From Hygrophila difformis (lineage: Eukaryota > Streptophyta > Magnoliopsida > Lamiales > Acanthaceae), in the NCBI GenBank assembly GCA_030278955.1, contig JAOANR010000001.1, positions 25,611,120-25,675,119 on the forward strand: a DNA stretch of 64,000 bases, given 5' to 3'. Under the pieces are notes generated by a model. That model saw only the letters and a program-made list of their open reading frames with translations, had not been told where the DNA came from and made no database searches. This document shows, piece by piece, positions 62,140 to 64,000 of this stretch; position 1 is the first letter of the stretch; each line of letters starts with the position of its first letter. The translations under genes were made by a program, and so were the position numbers.

Positions 62140-62394
62140 ATGACCTATAAAACAATAAGAGACTACAGTAAATGGGAGAAAACTGCAATTGAAAGATATC
62201 GCATTAAAAAAGAAATTGTGAAAATCCAAATCAAAGCAAAAATAAAATGCTTACAACTCTTAAACAGAAAAAATCTCATACTAGAAGAATTAGATTTAAG
62301 TTTTTGGATAAATGATGAAATCAACAACCTACAGGCATATGAAAAGGGAATAGACCGGGAAAGAAAACAGTGGCAGGTTAATTATACCGGGTAA
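62140..62394 (+). CDS. Viral ORF 9: small basic helical protein
   Basis: 84 residues, basic and helical (KKEIVKIQIKAKIKCLQLLNRKN), with one Cys. The frame closes at TAA within the start of a long A run, so its native C-end may have been changed by growth of the poly(A)/(AAT)n tract at the integration edge. Function unknown. Confidence 0.55.
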   Translation: MTYKTIRDYSKWEKTAIERYRIKKEIVKIQIKAKIKCLQLLNRKNLILEELDLSFWINDEINNLQAYEKGIDRERKQWQVNYTG

Positions 62395-62413
62395 AAAAAA
62401 AAAAAAAAAAAAA

Positions 62414-62453
<40 letters not shown>
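62393..62453. repeat. Poly(A) followed by (AAT)n at the viral right end
   Basis: A run of about 22 A then about 13 AAT units. It may be viral A-rich DNA expanded by slippage, or filler formed at the integration junction. The AT-rich stretch to 62540 is similar low-complexity DNA. Confidence 0.8.
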
Positions 62454-62457
<4 letters not shown>

Positions 62458-62540
62458 TAAACAAATAAATAAATAATAAAAACAATAATAAACAATATAA
62501 TATATAAAATACAAACAAGCAAATAAAAATAAAATATAAA

Positions 62541-62660
62541 TGCAAGGTACCCAACTCAAAGTTTTGAAAACATTCGTGGGTCTAACCTAAAGGATGAAAC
62601 TTTTAGGTACTAAACTTAAAGTTCCTATTGTTGGAGGGTATATATCTCCAAAAACCCCTT
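62541..62660. repeat. Right flank, inverted relative of the left viral flank
   Basis: Read on the minus strand, blocks such as AGTACCTAAAAG, ACCCACGAATGTTTTCAAA and GGGTACCTT appear. They match the order and spelling of ACCCACCAAAATTTTCAAAG and GGTACCCA at 51765-51805. The match is partial. Confidence 0.45.
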
Positions 62661-62837
62661 AAGTTTTTTATACTAATATTATTAATATTATTACTTATTA
62701 TTTATTTATATTTAAATAGATCATCATCATCATCGCCCTAAATCGTAAATCGTAACTCGTAAATAAATATAAATAAATATATAACCTAAAATTATTGTGT
62801 AAAATTTTAAAATTTTTCGCCCAATGAACTGTTTTAT

Positions 62838-63245
62838 GGGTCTGTTCTGCACGCAGCTTTTGGGAGCTTTTGGGAGCTTTTGGTAGCTTTAGCTTTTATT
62901 TTAAAACAAAAGCTCCGTTCTGCACACTAGCTTTTAGGAGCTTATGGGAGCTTTTGGAAGCTTCTTTTTAGAAGCTACTTGTAGTAGCTTTAAAAAATAA
63001 GCTCCTAGCTTATTGTTGAGCAATTACAATTTTATCCCAATAACTAACTAACTACCCAATAGTCTACATTAATGTTTGTCATTTTATGTCATTTCATACA
63101 TTTTTTGACAGCTACAGCTAGTTGTACAGAACACTTAAATAAAACTGACAGCTACAGCTCCCACAGCTCCCTACAGCTTCAGCTCCCTACAGCTTCAGCT
63201 CGCAGCTACAGCTCACAGCTACAGCTCTGCGTGCAGAACAGACCC
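62838..63245. mobile_element. MITE with perfect 19-bp terminal inverted repeats
   Basis: GGGTCTGTTCTGCACGCAG at 62838-62856 and its exact complement at 63227-63245. Element length 408 bp, no coding capacity. Subterminal arrays differ at each end: GGGAGCTTTT units on the left and CAGCTACAGCTCC units on the right. The target duplication is unclear (TAT on both sides). The ends resemble the MITE at 44320 (GGCCCTGTTCTCT), so a Harbinger-like origin is likely but unproven. Confidence 0.85.
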
Positions 63246-63365
63246 TATATATATCATTTTTATATATCCTTTTATCATTTAAGTAATTTATATATACTTT
63301 AATTTTTTAAACAATTAAATTAAATACATATCATTTTAAAATTTATTTATCAAAGTATTTTAATT

Positions 63366-63537
63366 TTTGACTTGAGTGGATCGGAGCTCTAGTCGCTTAA
63401 ACAATGTCTCGGGTTCGAGCTTTGTGTATGGAAAAAAACGCTTTGGGAGAGGCGCCCTTAATTGTCCATGCAGATCCTCGAGGGATTAGTGGTTTTGGGT
63501 CCAATATAGCCTGGGGATATCCGTTTCACCAAAAAAG
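63366..63537 (+). repeat. tRNA-derived SINE, plus orientation
   Basis: Carries the B box GGGTTCGAGC at 63411-63420, a body with AAACGCTTTGGGAGAGGCGC and GATCCTCGAGGGATTAG, and an A-rich end at CACCAAAAAAG. It is the same family as the minus copy at 2488-2640. Confidence 0.7.
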
Positions 63538-63540
63538 TAT

Positions 63541-64000
63541 TTTAATCTTTCCGTATAAATCTATCTGTATTTTGAAAACTAAATATTAAAAAAAAAAATT
63601 GGAAATGAAATATTAAAAAAATGAAAATTAGATAATATTAGAATATGTATTATTTTTTAAATAAATGGATCCATATATACCGTTTTAAAATATTTTTATC
63701 ATTTATCAATTTATAAATATTTTATTCTTTTCTGAAACAATTAAATACATATATTTTTGAACCAATTTCTAATCCGCACAACTATAATCTTTTATTTGGT
63801 GGGAAAATTGTTATGTTGGACTAGGATTTTAGACAAATTTCACCCGTCATTCCGAAGGGTTTTTGAGAGAATATTGTCAATGCTACCATAAATTATTCTT
63901 ATTTGTGACACAAGTGTATTGTGTTACATTTAACTAGAAATATGCGTCTAGAAAATGCAAGTACAACTTCAGAAAATGATTATGAAAATGAAGTTGAAAT
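63541..64000. other. AT-rich edge region
   Basis: Nothing is identified up to about 63940. A frame starting with ATG at 63942 (MRLENASTTSENDYENEVE) runs off the window. It could be the start of a gene or transposase, but 19 codons are too few to judge. Confidence 0.4.

Larger units (their letters stand above)
51935..62394 (+). mobile_element. Endogenous caulimovirid (plant pararetrovirus), apparently complete
   Basis: About 10.46 kb reading in one direction from a tRNA-Met primer site. Nine open frames follow with no internal stop or shift: three small, movement protein, polyprotein, candidate transactivator, a 1.16-kb intergenic promoter/leader region, then three small. This gene content defines Caulimoviridae. 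A separate movement protein with a fused coat-protease-RT-RNase H protein, plus several small coiled-coil proteins, does not match the genera I know well (caulimo-, badna-, tungro-, petu-, soymo-, cavemo-, solendovirus). I therefore leave the genus open. No integrase is present, so insertion was by host repair. Strong A-richness of the coding strand contrasts with the neighbouring lyase exons. Intact frames suggest a recent insertion. Confidence 0.9.

Overview
The window is nuclear DNA of a flowering plant, probably an asterid eudicot (the lineage is inference). Reasons: an intron-rich plant-type adenylosuccinate lyase gene, Ty3/gypsy chromoviruses primed by initiator tRNA-Met, L1-type LINEs with an RNase H tail, Helitrons, Stowaway- and Harbinger-like MITEs, tRNA-derived SINEs, and an endogenous plant pararetrovirus. 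Only two host genes are visible: a small secreted cysteine-rich peptide (1829-2101, minus) and adenylosuccinate lyase (46409-51586, minus, 10 exons).

Layout. 1-3058: a Helitron (20-1282) carrying a LINE 3' scrap and a SINE scrap, the cysteine-rich peptide gene, and two SINE copies. 3059-36398: one deep insertion nest. A small Harbinger-like MITE is split by an L1 LINE (17-bp target duplication at 3231-3247 and 36204-36220). That LINE is split inside its zf-RVT/RNase H junction by an unidentified element of about 5.7 kb net (5-bp duplication TCATG). That element is in turn split twice by Tekay/Del-like Ty3/gypsy elements, at 4561-16385 and 18079-27806. The unidentified element holds two clusters of the short motif TACGACGCTA/TAGCGTCGTA arranged in nested palindromes. 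37074-45332: a second Helitron in the opposite orientation, split by a second L1 LINE (38482-44656) that carries its own MITE. 45491-45749: a Stowaway MITE.

46409-51586: adenylosuccinate lyase, whose exons join into a 573-residue reading frame with every intron in phase 0, a plausible plastid transit peptide, and a short in-frame tandem repeat. Head to head with it, about 350 bp from its likely start codon, lies an endogenous caulimovirid (51935-62394, plus). This is the most interesting object in the window. It has nine uninterrupted reading frames: three small coiled-coil or basic proteins, a 30K movement protein, a 1570-residue coat-protease-RT-RNase H polyprotein, a candidate transactivator, and three more small proteins. 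Almost all frames are chained by stop/start overlaps. It has a tRNA-Met primer site, a TATA promoter, and a poly(A) signal placed just after the predicted RNA start. It also has a leader splice donor and an acceptor just before the transactivator ATG. Read as a circle, the last three small frames lie between the RNA leader and the primer site.

62395-64000: the A-rich/(AAT)n end of the viral copy, flanking sequence that resembles the left flank in inverted orientation, a MITE with perfect 19-bp terminal repeats, and a SINE. All statements come from reading the sequence and from family knowledge; no database search was run.
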